Shown piece after piece: positions 1-6,429 of a DNA stretch of 6,469 bases (its first letter is position 1; each line of letters opens with the position of its first letter). This stretch comes from Sutterella parvirubra YIT 11816 (GTDB lineage Bacteria > Pseudomonadota > Gammaproteobacteria > Burkholderiales > Burkholderiaceae_F). The position numbers and the translations under genes are program-made. The stretch is from positions 1 through 6,469 of the forward strand of contig NZ_JH604885.1 in NCBI RefSeq assembly GCF_000250875.1, read 5' to 3'. Under the pieces are notes generated by a model. It ran no database searches and had not been told where the DNA came from. It worked only from the letters and a program-made list of their open reading frames with translations.

Positions 1-2
1 TC

Positions 3-25
3 GAACCTCTTCCGTGAAGAGGTTC
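3..25. repeat. Perfect 10-bp inverted repeat (hairpin)
   Basis: GAACCTCTTC at 3-12 pairs perfectly with GAAGAGGTTC at 16-25 around the 3-base loop CGT. It lies 14 bases before the Shine-Dalgarno sequence of the plus-strand secreted-protein remnant. No T-run follows on either strand inside the window, so it is not a convincing intrinsic terminator as seen. It could be the stem of a terminator for a gene further left, a regulator site, or an mRNA leader hairpin. The structure is certain and its role is not. Confidence 0.6.
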
Positions 26-394
26 CTAAAGTAGAAGGCAAGGAGGAAACCATAAAAAGTTCATTGTTTCGCTTGCTGTTTTGTTCGTCTCGTCTGCGGT
101 AATGGCGTTGGGTCTCGGCGGGCCTAAGCGCAATGTGAATGACACATCGAAGATGTCGGGATTGCATTCCTTGCACCATGCAACGAACTCTTCAATGCCC
201 GCGCGGTCAGTATGGAAGTCGCGAGATTCCTGGTACTCCCGGTGATTGTCGTCTTGCCTCTGGAAGCAACACACAAGGAGGCCCAGATGCACGTCGATGC
301 CGATTGCGGAGCGGTAGCGGGCGCGGACAGTGATTTCGGGAGCACTGACCTCAGCTAGCGCGGATCGCAGTGGTTTTGGCTTAGACTTGCTCAT
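26..394 (-). pseudogene. Truncated IS110-family transposase (N-terminal fragment)
   Basis: The start is the ATG at 394-392, preceded by AGGAGG (399-404) four bases away. The longer open frame upstream has no support. Residues 31-35 (IGIDV) match the first strand of the RuvC-like DEDD domain of IS110 recombinases, with D34 as the first catalytic acid. Residues 60-80, ending in the sequence EEFVAWCKECNPD, match the conserved stretch before the E-S/A-T-G motif. At about residue 81 (near base 150) similarity stops. The expected second catalytic residue, the other two acids and the C-terminal serine domain are absent, and the frame runs through unrelated DNA to a stop at 26-28. Family members are usually about 330-450 residues, so this fragment cannot be active. 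The junction DNA on the left is the secreted-protein remnant read from the opposite strand. Confidence 0.75.
40..150 (+). pseudogene. 5' fragment of a secreted-protein gene, start codon damaged
   Basis: AAGGAGG at 40-46 is a textbook ribosome binding site. Five bases later the sequence reads AT AAA AAG TTC. Restoring one G after position 53 gives ATG AAA AAG and opens a frame (codons at 54, 57, 60 and so on) encoding KKFIVSLAVLFVSSAVMA followed by LGLGGPKRNVNDTSK. This is a classic Sec signal peptide: two lysines, a hydrophobic core of about 14 residues, and VMA as a likely signal peptidase I site, followed by a polar mature N-terminus. The frame enters IS110-derived sequence near 146-152 and stops at 243-245. 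The gene therefore seems to have lost everything after about residue 34, and also its start codon. The mature protein family is not recognised. A sequencing error in the ATG is possible, but the 3' truncation stands either way. Confidence 0.5.
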
Positions 395-399
395 AGCCC

Positions 400-524
400 C
401 TCCTGTAACTGGGTGGGGTTTGGCGAGCCCTCGGCATACGGGTGATGTTGGAGAAACAGCAGACACAGCTTCCGCTCGGAAGATGCGCTCATTTTTCCAT
501 ACGCCTAGTTCTCTCAATGAGAGA
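400..524 (-). ncRNA. Putative IS110 bridge RNA (5' end region)
   Basis: IS110-group elements encode a structured bridge RNA in the non-coding end upstream of the transposase gene; its two internal loops pair with target and donor DNA. Here that region is about 130 bases. On the minus strand a promoter (TTGCAG, 16 bases, TATATT) would start RNA at about 522-525. This coincides with a perfect stem-loop, TCTCTC-ATT-GAGAGA (510-524), as the 5' hairpin. A second hairpin, CTTCC-GAGC-GGAAG, lies at 469-482. A CCCC/GGGG pairing close to 398-420 could fold over the transposase ribosome binding site. CGTATG occurs twice on this strand (498-503 and 435-440), possibly in the two loops. Position, promoter and first hairpin are visible. 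The RNA itself and its 3' end are inferred. Confidence 0.45.
510..524 (-). repeat. 6-bp stem-loop at predicted RNA 5' end
   Basis: On the minus strand TCTCTC, loop ATT, GAGAGA. The pairing is perfect. It starts within a couple of bases of the transcription start predicted from the 531-558 promoter, as expected for the 5' stem-loop of an IS110 bridge RNA. Confidence 0.55.
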
Positions 525-530
525 CAGAGC

Positions 531-558
531 AATATAGGGTGCGAAAGATCGGCTGCAA
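531..558 (-). promoter_or_regulatory. Sigma70-like promoter at IS110 left end
   Basis: On the minus strand TTGCAG (558-553, 4 of 6 to TTGACA) is followed after 16 bases by TATATT (536-531, 5 of 6 to TATAAT). The predicted start, about 7 bases on, falls at the base of the 510-524 hairpin. In IS621 the promoter is completed when the element circularises and its right end supplies the -35 box. The TTGCAG here may therefore be flanking DNA that happens to fit. It could drive the bridge RNA and the broken transposase. Confidence 0.5.
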
Positions 559-651
559 TTTTGCATCGGTAACCGCGATGCGGTGCGGTGCCAAAAAAAC
601 GTACGCAGACTGGTCGCGTGCCGAGGGCTCCCACCTCTTTCATGATAGAGG

Positions 652-1806
652 GTGGCGAGCCTTCATGACGCCATCACGATTTTGCCTTCAACCGTGGAAG
701 TTGTGGGTACCGACCCCCGCTTCAAACCGATTCCGCCCGCTTGGGCGGACGTGCCTCAAGGCTTTTCCGTCTTCCCGGACCACCAGGACGGACGCGATCT
801 TTACGTCTATCGCGGACGCATCGGCGGCAACGAATACATCATCTCCCGAATCCGACTCACGACTTTCGACTATGAGAGCGAGTTGGAGCACATCTTCCTT
901 GCCGTCGCGGTGATCCTTCTCATCGCCGTCGCCGCGGCGGGGAGCTTCCTCGCGATCGTCATTCTGAAGCCCGTGAGAGAGCTCACGAACATGATCGAAG
1001 ACCGCACGAAGTCCCACCGCTACGAGGGGCTCGGCGCCCACGACGCGCACGGGGACGAGGTGGGCCGCTTGGGTGCGGTGGTGGACGGGAGCTTCCGGAG
1101 GCTCTACGACGCCCTGGAGCGCGAGCGCGCCTTCGCGGGGGACGTGAGCCACGAACTCGCCACGCCCCTCACGACCGCGCGGATGAGCCTCGAGATGCTC
1201 GGGATGTCGCCTTTGAGTCCGCACCAGGAAAAGCACGTCGAGCGCGCCCACCGGGCGCTCCTCGAAATGGATGAGCTGATCACGAGCTTTTTGGCTTTCG
1301 CAGGGGACGCCTACGAGGCGGAACTCCAGGCGACCGACACCGTCTCCAAAATCATGGGGCGGATGCGCGAAATCTGGTCGGGACCTGCCAAGGAGAAGGG
1401 GCTCTCGTTGAGCTTCGTCACCGAAGCCCGCTGCGAAGGGGCCTTCTCGCCGGTCCTCTTGGGGACGGTCGCGTCCAACATCATCAAGAACGCCGTGCTT
1501 CACACGCGCTAGGGCGCCGTCGTCGTGACGGAAACCGCGACGGGCTTCCGGGTGGAGGACACCGGGGGCGGCATTGCGCCCGAGAAGCGCGAGGGGCTCT
1601 TCGACGACTTCGGGAAGGGTGAAGGGCGCGTGAATCTCTCGCGCGACGTCGGGCACGGGATCGGGCTTCACCTCGTGCGGCGCTTCGCGGACCGCTGCGG
1701 TTGGGGCTTCCGCTTTGAAGACATCCCGACGCCCGAAGGCGCCGTCGCGGGGACGAGGTTCGTCGTGGAACTCGTGCGCGGTGAGACGGGGAGCAAGGAG
1801 GCCTGA
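652..1806 (+). pseudogene. Sensor histidine kinase, 5'-truncated with in-frame amber stop
   Basis: The product is a membrane sensor kinase of a two-component system. The open frame begins at a GTG (652) right after a stop codon (646-648), with no first membrane helix, so the native N-terminus is gone. What remains (numbering from 652) is the end of a periplasmic sensor region, a membrane helix at about 81-105, a HAMP-like linker (about 106-160), the H-box FAGDVSHELATPL with phospho-acceptor H167 (1150-1152), and an N-box ending NIIKNAVLHTR. TAG at 1510-1512 then interrupts the frame. The same frame resumes with the G1 box VEDTGGGI, an F-box-like LFDDF and the G2 box GHGIGLHLV, ending at TGA 1804-1806. 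Because the ATP-binding domain is split exactly after the N-box, neither half should be active. A GTG at 1525 could start the downstream half. No partner response regulator is in the window. The GC-rich codon use matches the metabolic genes, so this is a resident gene in decay. Confidence 0.8.
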
Positions 1807-1817
1807 GCGGGGTCGCG

Positions 1818-1864
1818 AAAAAGGCGCCCGGGCGTCCCCCCTCAGGGATCCGCCTGGACGCCTT
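1818..1864 (-). terminator. Rho-independent terminator after the NCS1 permease
   Basis: Reading the minus strand past the permease stop, GGCGTCC (1862-1856) pairs with GGACGCC (1837-1831), with a small CCC-TGA-GGG hairpin inside. It is followed by a second GC block and TTTTT (1822-1818). An alternative outer pairing, AAGGCG with CGCCTT next to the T-run, is also possible. It lies between the convergent kinase remnant and the permease. On the plus strand no T-run follows, so it is not clearly bidirectional. Confidence 0.6.
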
Positions 1865-1893
1865 CCGAACGTCGCGCGCGTAGGGTTTCGCGC

Positions 1894-3321
1894 TCAGCTC
1901 TGCGGTTGACCGTTGATGAGGTCTCGGTTGATCAGGTAGTAGAGAAGGCTCGAAACCGCCACCCCGATGAAGAACGAGAAGTTCGAGATCCCGCCCGGAA
2001 CGAGGAGCGCGCCCACGCTGCACAGCCCCGCCGGGATGAGCGCCGCGACGGCGCGCGGGTTGACGCCCTTTTTGTACCAGTAGCGCCCGTCGGAGGACGT
2101 GTTGTAGAGGTCCGGCACGTGCACGATGCGGTGCTTCACGGCGTAGAAGTCGACGATCATGATCCCGTAGATCGGGCCGATGAAGCCGGCCAGAAGGTCG
2201 ATCGTGTGGTGGATGACTTCGGGCGTGGAGAAGAGGTTCCAGGGGAGGATCAGCACCGAGACGACGGCGGCGATCAGGCCCCCTCGGCGCCAGGTGATCA
2301 CCTTCGGGAAGACGTTCGAGATGTCGAAGGCGGCCGAAATGAAGTTCGCGACGATGTTGACGCCCACCGTGGCGGTGAGGAGCGTGAAGCCCAAAAGGAG
2401 CACGGCCCACTTGTTGTCGAGGTGGCCCATCAAGGCGATCGGGTCGATCAGCATCTGACCGAAGACGGCGGGCGTCCCCGAAATCGTGATGACGGCGATC
2501 GAGGAGAAGAAGACGAAGTTGATTGGAAGCCCCCAGAAGTTCCCGCGGCGCATGTCCTTCAAGCTCTTGCAGTAGCGGGAGAAGTCGCCGTAGTGGAGGG
2601 TGGGTCCGGCGAAGTAGGAGACGATGAGGGCGGCCCCGAGAATGATGTTCCAAATGACTTCCGGCGGCGTGAGCGTGCGCTCCGAGAGCGAGAAGGAAAT
2701 GTTCTCCCAACCGGCCTCGGCGATCACGTAGATCATCAGGATCACCATGACGACGTAGACGGCGGGGCCCGCCCAGTCGATGAAGCGGCGGATGACGTCC
2801 ATGCGCGCGAGAAAGAGCGCCGTCTGCGCGAGCCACATCGCGATGAAGCACCACCAGCCCAAATGCGAGAGCCCGAGGAACTTCACCTCGGCCATGGGCT
2901 GAAGTTCGGGGAAGTAGTAGAGCACGACCACGAGCAGCGCCGCGCTCGCAAGGTACGTCTGAATCCCGTACCAGACGACGGCGATGATCCCGCGGATCAA
3001 GGCCGGGGTGTTCGACCCGTAGACGCCGTAGGTCATGCGGCTCATGACAGGGAAGGGCACGGCGTAGCGCTGGCTCGGCACGCCGATGATGTTCGCGAGG
3101 ATCTGAACGATCACGATCCCGAGGATGAGGGAAACGAAGACCTGCCAGCCGGCAAGCCCGAGCGAAAAGAGGGTGCCTGCGAAGACGTAGCCGCCCGCGC
3201 TGTGGACGTCCGACATCCAGAAGGCGAAGATGTTGTACCAGTTCCAGGTCTGTTTGGTCGGCAGGAGATCCTCATTGGCGAGCACGCTTTCCGTGTCCAC
3301 GCCGTGAAGGTGGTCTGTCAT
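1894..3321 (-). CDS. NCS1-family permease (allantoin/hydantoin/nucleobase uptake)
   Basis: An inner-membrane secondary transporter of the nucleobase-cation-symport-1 family, 475 residues from the chosen start, a normal length with about 12 hydrophobic segments. Family signs: PTKQTWNWYNIFAFWM at the N-terminus (about 21-36), YGVYGSNTPALIRG before helix 3 (98-111), WYGIQ in helix 3 (117-121, the position where the structurally known hydantoin transporter Mhp1 uses Trp and Gln for its ligand), GDFSRY after helix 6 (245-250), and the N-rich helix-8 stretch VNIVANFISAAFDISN (321-336). The open frame extends to 3411, but GGAG (3332-3329) sits 7 bases before the ATG at 3321 and 4 before the adjacent ATG at 3324, so one of these is the start. 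Allantoinase lies next upstream, which points to allantoin or a related hydantoin as substrate. Uracil, cytosine or another hydantoin cannot be excluded from sequence alone. Confidence 0.85.
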   Translation of the reverse strand: MTDHLHGVDTESVLANEDLLPTKQTWNWYNIFAFWMSDVHSAGGYVFAGTLFSLGLAGWQVFVSLILGIVIVQILANIIGVPSQRYAVPFPVMSRMTYGVYGSNTPALIRGIIAVVWYGIQTYLASAALLVVVLYYFPELQPMAEVKFLGLSHLGWWCFIAMWLAQTALFLARMDVIRRFIDWAGPAVYVVMVILMIYVIAEAGWENISFSLSERTLTPPEVIWNIILGAALIVSYFAGPTLHYGDFSRYCKSLKDMRRGNFWGLPINFVFFSSIAVITISGTPAVFGQMLIDPIALMGHLDNKWAVLLLGFTLLTATVGVNIVANFISAAFDISNVFPKVITWRRGGLIAAVVSVLILPWNLFSTPEVIHHTIDLLAGFIGPIYGIMIVDFYAVKHRIVHVPDLYNTSSDGRYWYKKGVNPRAVAALIPAGLCSVGALLVPGGISNFSFFIGVAVSSLLYYLINRDLINGQPQS

Positions 3322-3401
3322 CATGGGTCTCCGTATTTTGATTGGTGCATTGCGGATACCCTGATTCTCGGCAATCCCTTTGGGGGACCTTGGGCCTGAG
3401 G

Positions 3402-3438
3402 TGACAACCATGTGTCATTCAACGACATAATTGTACAA
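3402..3438 (-). promoter_or_regulatory. Candidate promoter and operator region of the permease
   Basis: The 211-base gap between allantoinase and permease contains TGACA-6-TGTCA (3402-3417, perfect inverted repeat) and the 8-base palindrome TTGTACAA (3431-3438). On the minus strand TACAAT (3435-3430) is a good -10 box (5 of 6), but the region 16-19 bases upstream offers only a weak -35 (TCGTCT, 3458-3453), as is common for an activated or regulated promoter. A start near 3423 would place the TGACA repeat just downstream, suitable for a repressor. The TTGTACAA type of half-symmetry resembles sites of GntR-family regulators, which often control ureide genes; that assignment is inference. Confidence 0.35.
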
Positions 3439-3449
3439 CACCCGTCGCC

Positions 3450-3489
3450 CAAAGACGAAAGAGGCCTCCGCGCCCTAGGCGCAGAGGCC
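3450..3489 (-). terminator. Strong Rho-independent terminator after allantoinase
   Basis: On the minus strand GGCCTC-T-GCGCC, loop TAG, GGCGC-G-GAGGCC (3489-3463) forms a 12-bp stem with one U-G pair. It is followed by the T-rich tail TCTTTCGTCTTT (3462-3451). It lies 44 bases past the allantoinase stop and would end the carrier-allantoinase transcript, so the NCS1 permease needs its own promoter. A second weaker fold (GTAAC at 3501-3505 with GTTAC at 3532-3536) overlaps the stop codon. Confidence 0.8.
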
Positions 3490-3532
3490 ATCCTGAGGAA
3501 GTAACGGCAGATACTTTCAGCCGTCGCCGGGG

Positions 3533-4894
3533 TTACTTCGAGAGTTCGATGCGCTTCCCGGCGGCTTCGCCCACGATCCCGTCTTCGAGCGTGTAGACCG
3601 TGCGGCCGCGCACGATGGTGCGCGCGATCCGGCAGCCGATCTCACGGCCTTCGTAGGCCGAGAACTTGTTCTTGTAGTAGAGATCTTCGGCCTTCAGAAC
3701 GTAGCTCTTCTTGGGGTCGATCAGGACGAGGTCGGCGTCGAACCCAAGCGCGATCTCGCCCTTGCCTTTGAGGCGGAAGCGGCGCGCCGCGTTGGTCGCG
3801 AGCGCACGGGCGAGCACGACCGGGCTGATGTGGCGCTTCAGAACCGCCTCGTCGAACATCGCGTCGACGCAGTTCTGCGCGCCGCTGATGCCGCCCCAGG
3901 CGCGGAAGGCATTGTCCGACGACTTGAGGTCCGGCGTGCAGGGCGAGTGGTCGGAAACGAGCATTTCGATCCCGCCCGAGGCGAGGAGTTCCCAAAGCTC
4001 GACCTGGTGACGGCGGTCGCGGATCGGAGGCGAGCACTTCGCCTTCGCGCCGATCGCGTCCAACTCTTCCGTGCAGAGAAGGAAGTAGTGCGGGCACGAT
4101 TCAAAGCTCGCGTCGACGCCGCGGGCCTGGGCGCGCATCACCTCTTCGATCACTTCGGCGCACGAGCAGTGCGCGATGTGGATGCGGCAGCCGGCGGCCT
4201 CCGCGATCATGAGCACGCGGTGCACGGCTTCGACTTCGGTCCAGATGGGGCGCGAGGCGACGTAGTCGGAAAGAAGCGTCTTCCCGGCGGCTTCCGCCGC
4301 CTTCCCGAGGCCGTCCGTCACCGTGGCGTTTTCGCAGTGCACGACCACGAGGCCGTCCTTCTCGGCGACGCGTTTGCAGCCCTCGAAGAGTTCGTAGTCG
4401 GTGACGTTCTTGAAGTCGCCGGGCTTTCCCGACCCGCAGGTCGCGACGAACGCCTTGAAGGCGGCGACGCCGGCGTCGGCCAAGGGCGCGAGGTCGTCCA
4501 GGTTCCAGGGAACGATCCCGCCCATCGGGCTGTAGTCGACCCAGCACTGATTTTCGGCGGCTTTGAGCTTCAATTCGAGCGTCTCGACCGTCGTCGTGGC
4601 GGGGATCGTGTTGAGGGGCATCTCGACGAACGAGGTGATGCCGCCCGCGGCCATCGCCTTGGTGCCGGTTTCGTAGCCTTCCCATTCGGTGCGGCCCGGT
4701 TCCGAGACGTGCATGTGCGGGTCGACCATGCCGGGCATCACGTAGAGCCCCGCGGCGTCGATGACTTCCTTGGCCGAGGCCGGATCGATCTTGTGGGCGA
4801 TTTCGGCGATGCGGCCGTCCTTGACGGCGATGTCCACGGTGGCGACTTCGTCGGCGAGGACGACGCGGCCGTTCTTAACGATCAGATCATGCAT
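3533..4894 (-). CDS. allB: Allantoinase
   Basis: Cytoplasmic zinc amidohydrolase that opens the hydantoin ring of allantoin to give allantoate (EC 3.5.2.5). It is 453 residues, the same length as I recall for Escherichia coli AllB, and shares long stretches with it: SEPGRTEWEGYETGT (64-78), KAFVATCG (147-154), ESCPHYF (265-271), KCSPPIRD (286-293) and VSDHSPC (313-319). The binuclear metal set of the cyclic amidohydrolase family is complete: H60 and H62 (HMH), K147 (the carboxylated lysine), H186, H242 and D315. A C-terminal beta segment typical of the family follows (about 375-450). Close relatives are dihydropyrimidinase and hydantoinase, but the motif pattern is that of AllB. The start is supported by GGAG eight bases before the ATG. 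It begins 13 bases after the upstream carrier gene ends, so the two are surely one operon. Confidence 0.95.
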   Translation of the reverse strand: MHDLIVKNGRVVLADEVATVDIAVKDGRIAEIAHKIDPASAKEVIDAAGLYVMPGMVDPHMHVSEPGRTEWEGYETGTKAMAAGGITSFVEMPLNTIPATTTVETLELKLKAAENQCWVDYSPMGGIVPWNLDDLAPLADAGVAAFKAFVATCGSGKPGDFKNVTDYELFEGCKRVAEKDGLVVVHCENATVTDGLGKAAEAAGKTLLSDYVASRPIWTEVEAVHRVLMIAEAAGCRIHIAHCSCAEVIEEVMRAQARGVDASFESCPHYFLLCTEELDAIGAKAKCSPPIRDRRHQVELWELLASGGIEMLVSDHSPCTPDLKSSDNAFRAWGGISGAQNCVDAMFDEAVLKRHISPVVLARALATNAARRFRLKGKGEIALGFDADLVLIDPKKSYVLKAEDLYYKNKFSAYEGREIGCRIARTIVRGRTVYTLEDGIVGEAAGKRIELSK

Positions 4895-4907
4895 GTTGGT
4901 GACTCCG

Positions 4908-6356
4908 TCAGAACGCGAGGTCGAAGACCTGCTGGAGATAGAGAGCGCCGCAGCAGACAGCGCCGAGGATGAGCATCAGCGGAGTATAGAAGCGGATCCA
5001 CTTCATGTAATCGACCTTCGCGATGACGAGCGTGGCGATGAAGAAGCCCGACGTCGGGAAGAAGATGTCGGTGAGCTGGCCGCCCCAGGCGTTCGCCGAG
5101 ACGATCGCCTGCTGCGACACGTCGAGAAGCGTGCCCAGGGGCGAGAGAATCGGCATCGTCAGAATGGTGAGCGCGGTGGCGCCCGGGATGAGCGCGTTGA
5201 AGATCGCCTGTTCCCAGAACATCGCGATGGCGGAGAAGGCGGGCGGCACCGAGGCGAGCATGCCTTCCAGCCAGTAGACGATCGTGTCCGTGATCACGCC
5301 CTTGTCCATGACGACCGCGATGGCCGCGGCGACGCCGCAGAGGAGCGCCCCCACCATGAGGTCGCGCATGCCGGCGTTGATGTCGTTGCAGATTTCCTGC
5401 GCGCTCTTCCCGGCGATGACGGCGGCGATGATGCCGATCGCGAGGAAGAGACCGCCGATCGCCTGGAACCCGAGGTTCATCGAGAGGATGAGGTAGATGG
5501 CGATGGGGAAGAGGACGAGGCAGGAGATGCCGGCCCAGACCTGGCGCTGCGTGAAGACCATTTCTTCGCCGCCCGTCTTCGCGGCTTCCTCTTCGGCGAA
5601 CTTCGCGCGGAGTTCCTTGTCGGTTTCGTACGTGAGGCTCTTCGTCGGGTCCTTCTTCACGCGTTGGGCGTAGACCATGACGTAGACGATCGAGATGAGG
5701 ATGACGATCGCGAGGACGACGGCGCGAAGGCCCGAACCCGAGAACATCTCGATCTGCGCGATCTGCTGACCCATGCCGACCGAACCCGGAATCGTGAGGC
5801 CGAAGGTGAAGCCCATGCAGGGCCCGAGGAGCGCGACGGCGGTCGCGGTCATCCCGTCATAGCCGAGTCTGTAGAAGAGCGGGAGGAATACGGGGAGGTA
5901 CGCGAGCGAGAGTTCCGGCACGCCGATGAAGGCGGCGAGAAGCGAGAGCACGAGCATCAGGATCGGGGCGACGAGGAATTCCGAGGAACCCACCGCCTTC
6001 GAGAGGCGCTGCACGCCGAGGTCGATCAGGCCCGCACGCTTGATGAGGCCCATGCAGGCGCCCACCATGAAGGTGAGGCAGACGATCGCGGCGGCGCGCT
6101 CAAACCCGTACGGGATCGCGGTGATGATGTCGAAGAGGCCGGCGGGGTGCTGCTCCACCGCCTTGTACGTCCCGGCGACGACGAGGTTCTGCGTGCCGTG
6201 GGCGGTTTCAACGACGGCGCGGTCGTACTGCCCCGCGGGGACGATGTACGTGAGCACCGCCATGAAGAGGATGAAGATGCCGAGGATGATGTAGATGTCG
6301 GGCATCTTGAAGCCCTTCTTCTTCGGGGCTTCGGTCGTGGTCTTGTCGTGGGCCAT
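4908..6356 (-). CDS. YfcC/DcuC-family membrane carrier
   Basis: An inner-membrane transporter of the DcuC/ArcD-like superfamily, closest in style to YfcC proteins, 482 residues with about 11-13 hydrophobic segments. Signs (numbering from the chosen start): KMPDIYIILGIFILFM then TYIVPAGQYDR (about 17-46), the typical YfcC opening; IGVPELSLAYLPVFLPL (144-160); a hydrophilic charged loop (about 230-270); and the C-terminal re-entrant block NAWGGQLTDIFFPTSGF (422-438) followed by DYMKWIRFYTPL (449-460). GGAG (6368-6365) lies 8 bases before the ATG at 6356 but only 2 before the ATG at 6362, so 6356 is preferred. The family includes proposed carriers of amino acids and C4-dicarboxylates, but most YfcC members have no proven substrate. 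Tight coupling to allantoinase suggests a ureide, an allantoin breakdown product or a counter-ion; this is inference. Confidence 0.85.
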   Translation of the reverse strand: MAHDKTTTEAPKKKGFKMPDIYIILGIFILFMAVLTYIVPAGQYDRAVVETAHGTQNLVVAGTYKAVEQHPAGLFDIITAIPYGFERAAAIVCLTFMVGACMGLIKRAGLIDLGVQRLSKAVGSSEFLVAPILMLVLSLLAAFIGVPELSLAYLPVFLPLFYRLGYDGMTATAVALLGPCMGFTFGLTIPGSVGMGQQIAQIEMFSGSGLRAVVLAIVILISIVYVMVYAQRVKKDPTKSLTYETDKELRAKFAEEEAAKTGGEEMVFTQRQVWAGISCLVLFPIAIYLILSMNLGFQAIGGLFLAIGIIAAVIAGKSAQEICNDINAGMRDLMVGALLCGVAAAIAVVMDKGVITDTIVYWLEGMLASVPPAFSAIAMFWEQAIFNALIPGATALTILTMPILSPLGTLLDVSQQAIVSANAWGGQLTDIFFPTSGFFIATLVIAKVDYMKWIRFYTPLMLILGAVCCGALYLQQVFDLAF

Positions 6357-6386
6357 GGTCATGACTCCGGGAATGTGGAAGAGTCG

Positions 6387-6407
6387 GGCCGGGGGCGCGC
6401 CCCGGCC
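6387..6407. repeat. GC-rich hairpin between operon genes
   Basis: GGCCGGGG (6387-6394) pairs perfectly with CCCCGGCC (6400-6407), loop GCGCG. It sits in the 73-base gap between the stop of the left-reading partial gene and the carrier start. On the minus strand it is followed by CGACTCTTCC, too poor in T for a convincing terminator. It may be a weak attenuator, an mRNA-stability element, or nothing. Confidence 0.5.
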
Positions 6408-6429
6408 GGTAGAAGCGTCGTTCGGGGGT

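Larger units (their letters stand above)
150..540 (-). mobile_element. Remnant of an IS110-family insertion sequence
   Basis: It consists of the first ~81 codons of the transposase plus the element's long 5' non-coding end (395 to about 540). The left edge is set by where the protein stops resembling IS110 transposases, near 146-152. The right edge is inferred to lie just beyond the TATATT box at 531-536, because in studied IS110 elements (IS621) that box sits close to the element's left end. The transposase C-terminus and the right end are missing. No target duplication was found; IS110 elements typically make none. Base composition is less GC-rich than the neighbouring metabolic genes, which fits a foreign origin. 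The exact ends need a complete relative for alignment. Confidence 0.6.
425..630. repeat. 12-bp inverted repeat spanning the IS end
   Basis: GAGCCCTCGGCA at 425-436, inside the IS non-coding end, is the exact reverse complement of TGCCGAGGGCTC at 619-630, outside it. The second copy opens an imperfect hairpin (about 626-661, GGCTC with GAGCC at its base). The arm at 653-661 repeats GGCTCGCCA on the minus strand, which is also found at 429-421. The copies may mark a second IS end or remnant to the right of 540, or pairing between the bridge RNA and flanking DNA. Confidence 0.45.

Noticed and set aside
395..643. N-terminal extension of the IS110 transposase frame
   Set aside because: The strong ribosome binding site at 399-404 and the family-like start at 394 show that the extra 83 codons are the IS non-coding end.
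539..913. 124-codon plus-strand open frame at the kinase 5' end
   Set aside because: It runs in a different frame over the kinase sensor and membrane segment. No similarity was recognised, so I prefer junction DNA followed by the kinase remnant.
688..1671. 327-codon minus-strand open frame opposite the kinase
   Set aside because: It is a shadow of the histidine kinase frame, with no motif or plausible start signal.
1484..2854. 456-codon minus-strand open frame overlapping both permease and kinase
   Set aside because: It is rich in R, H, P and S, without recognisable motifs, and conflicts with two well-supported genes.
1906..3399. 497-codon plus-strand open frame opposite the NCS1 permease
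   Set aside because: It is the mirror of a real permease gene. The product is a run of D, E, R, H and V with no domain, as expected from antisense reading of GC-rich hydrophobic codons.
3322..3411. Upstream extension of the NCS1 permease to 3411
   Set aside because: The extra 30 residues are polar and unlike the family, have no ribosome binding site, and would cover the operator-like region.
3830..4972. 380-codon plus-strand open frame opposite allB
   Set aside because: It overlaps the allantoinase gene, which has a complete active site. Composition is typical of an antisense shadow.
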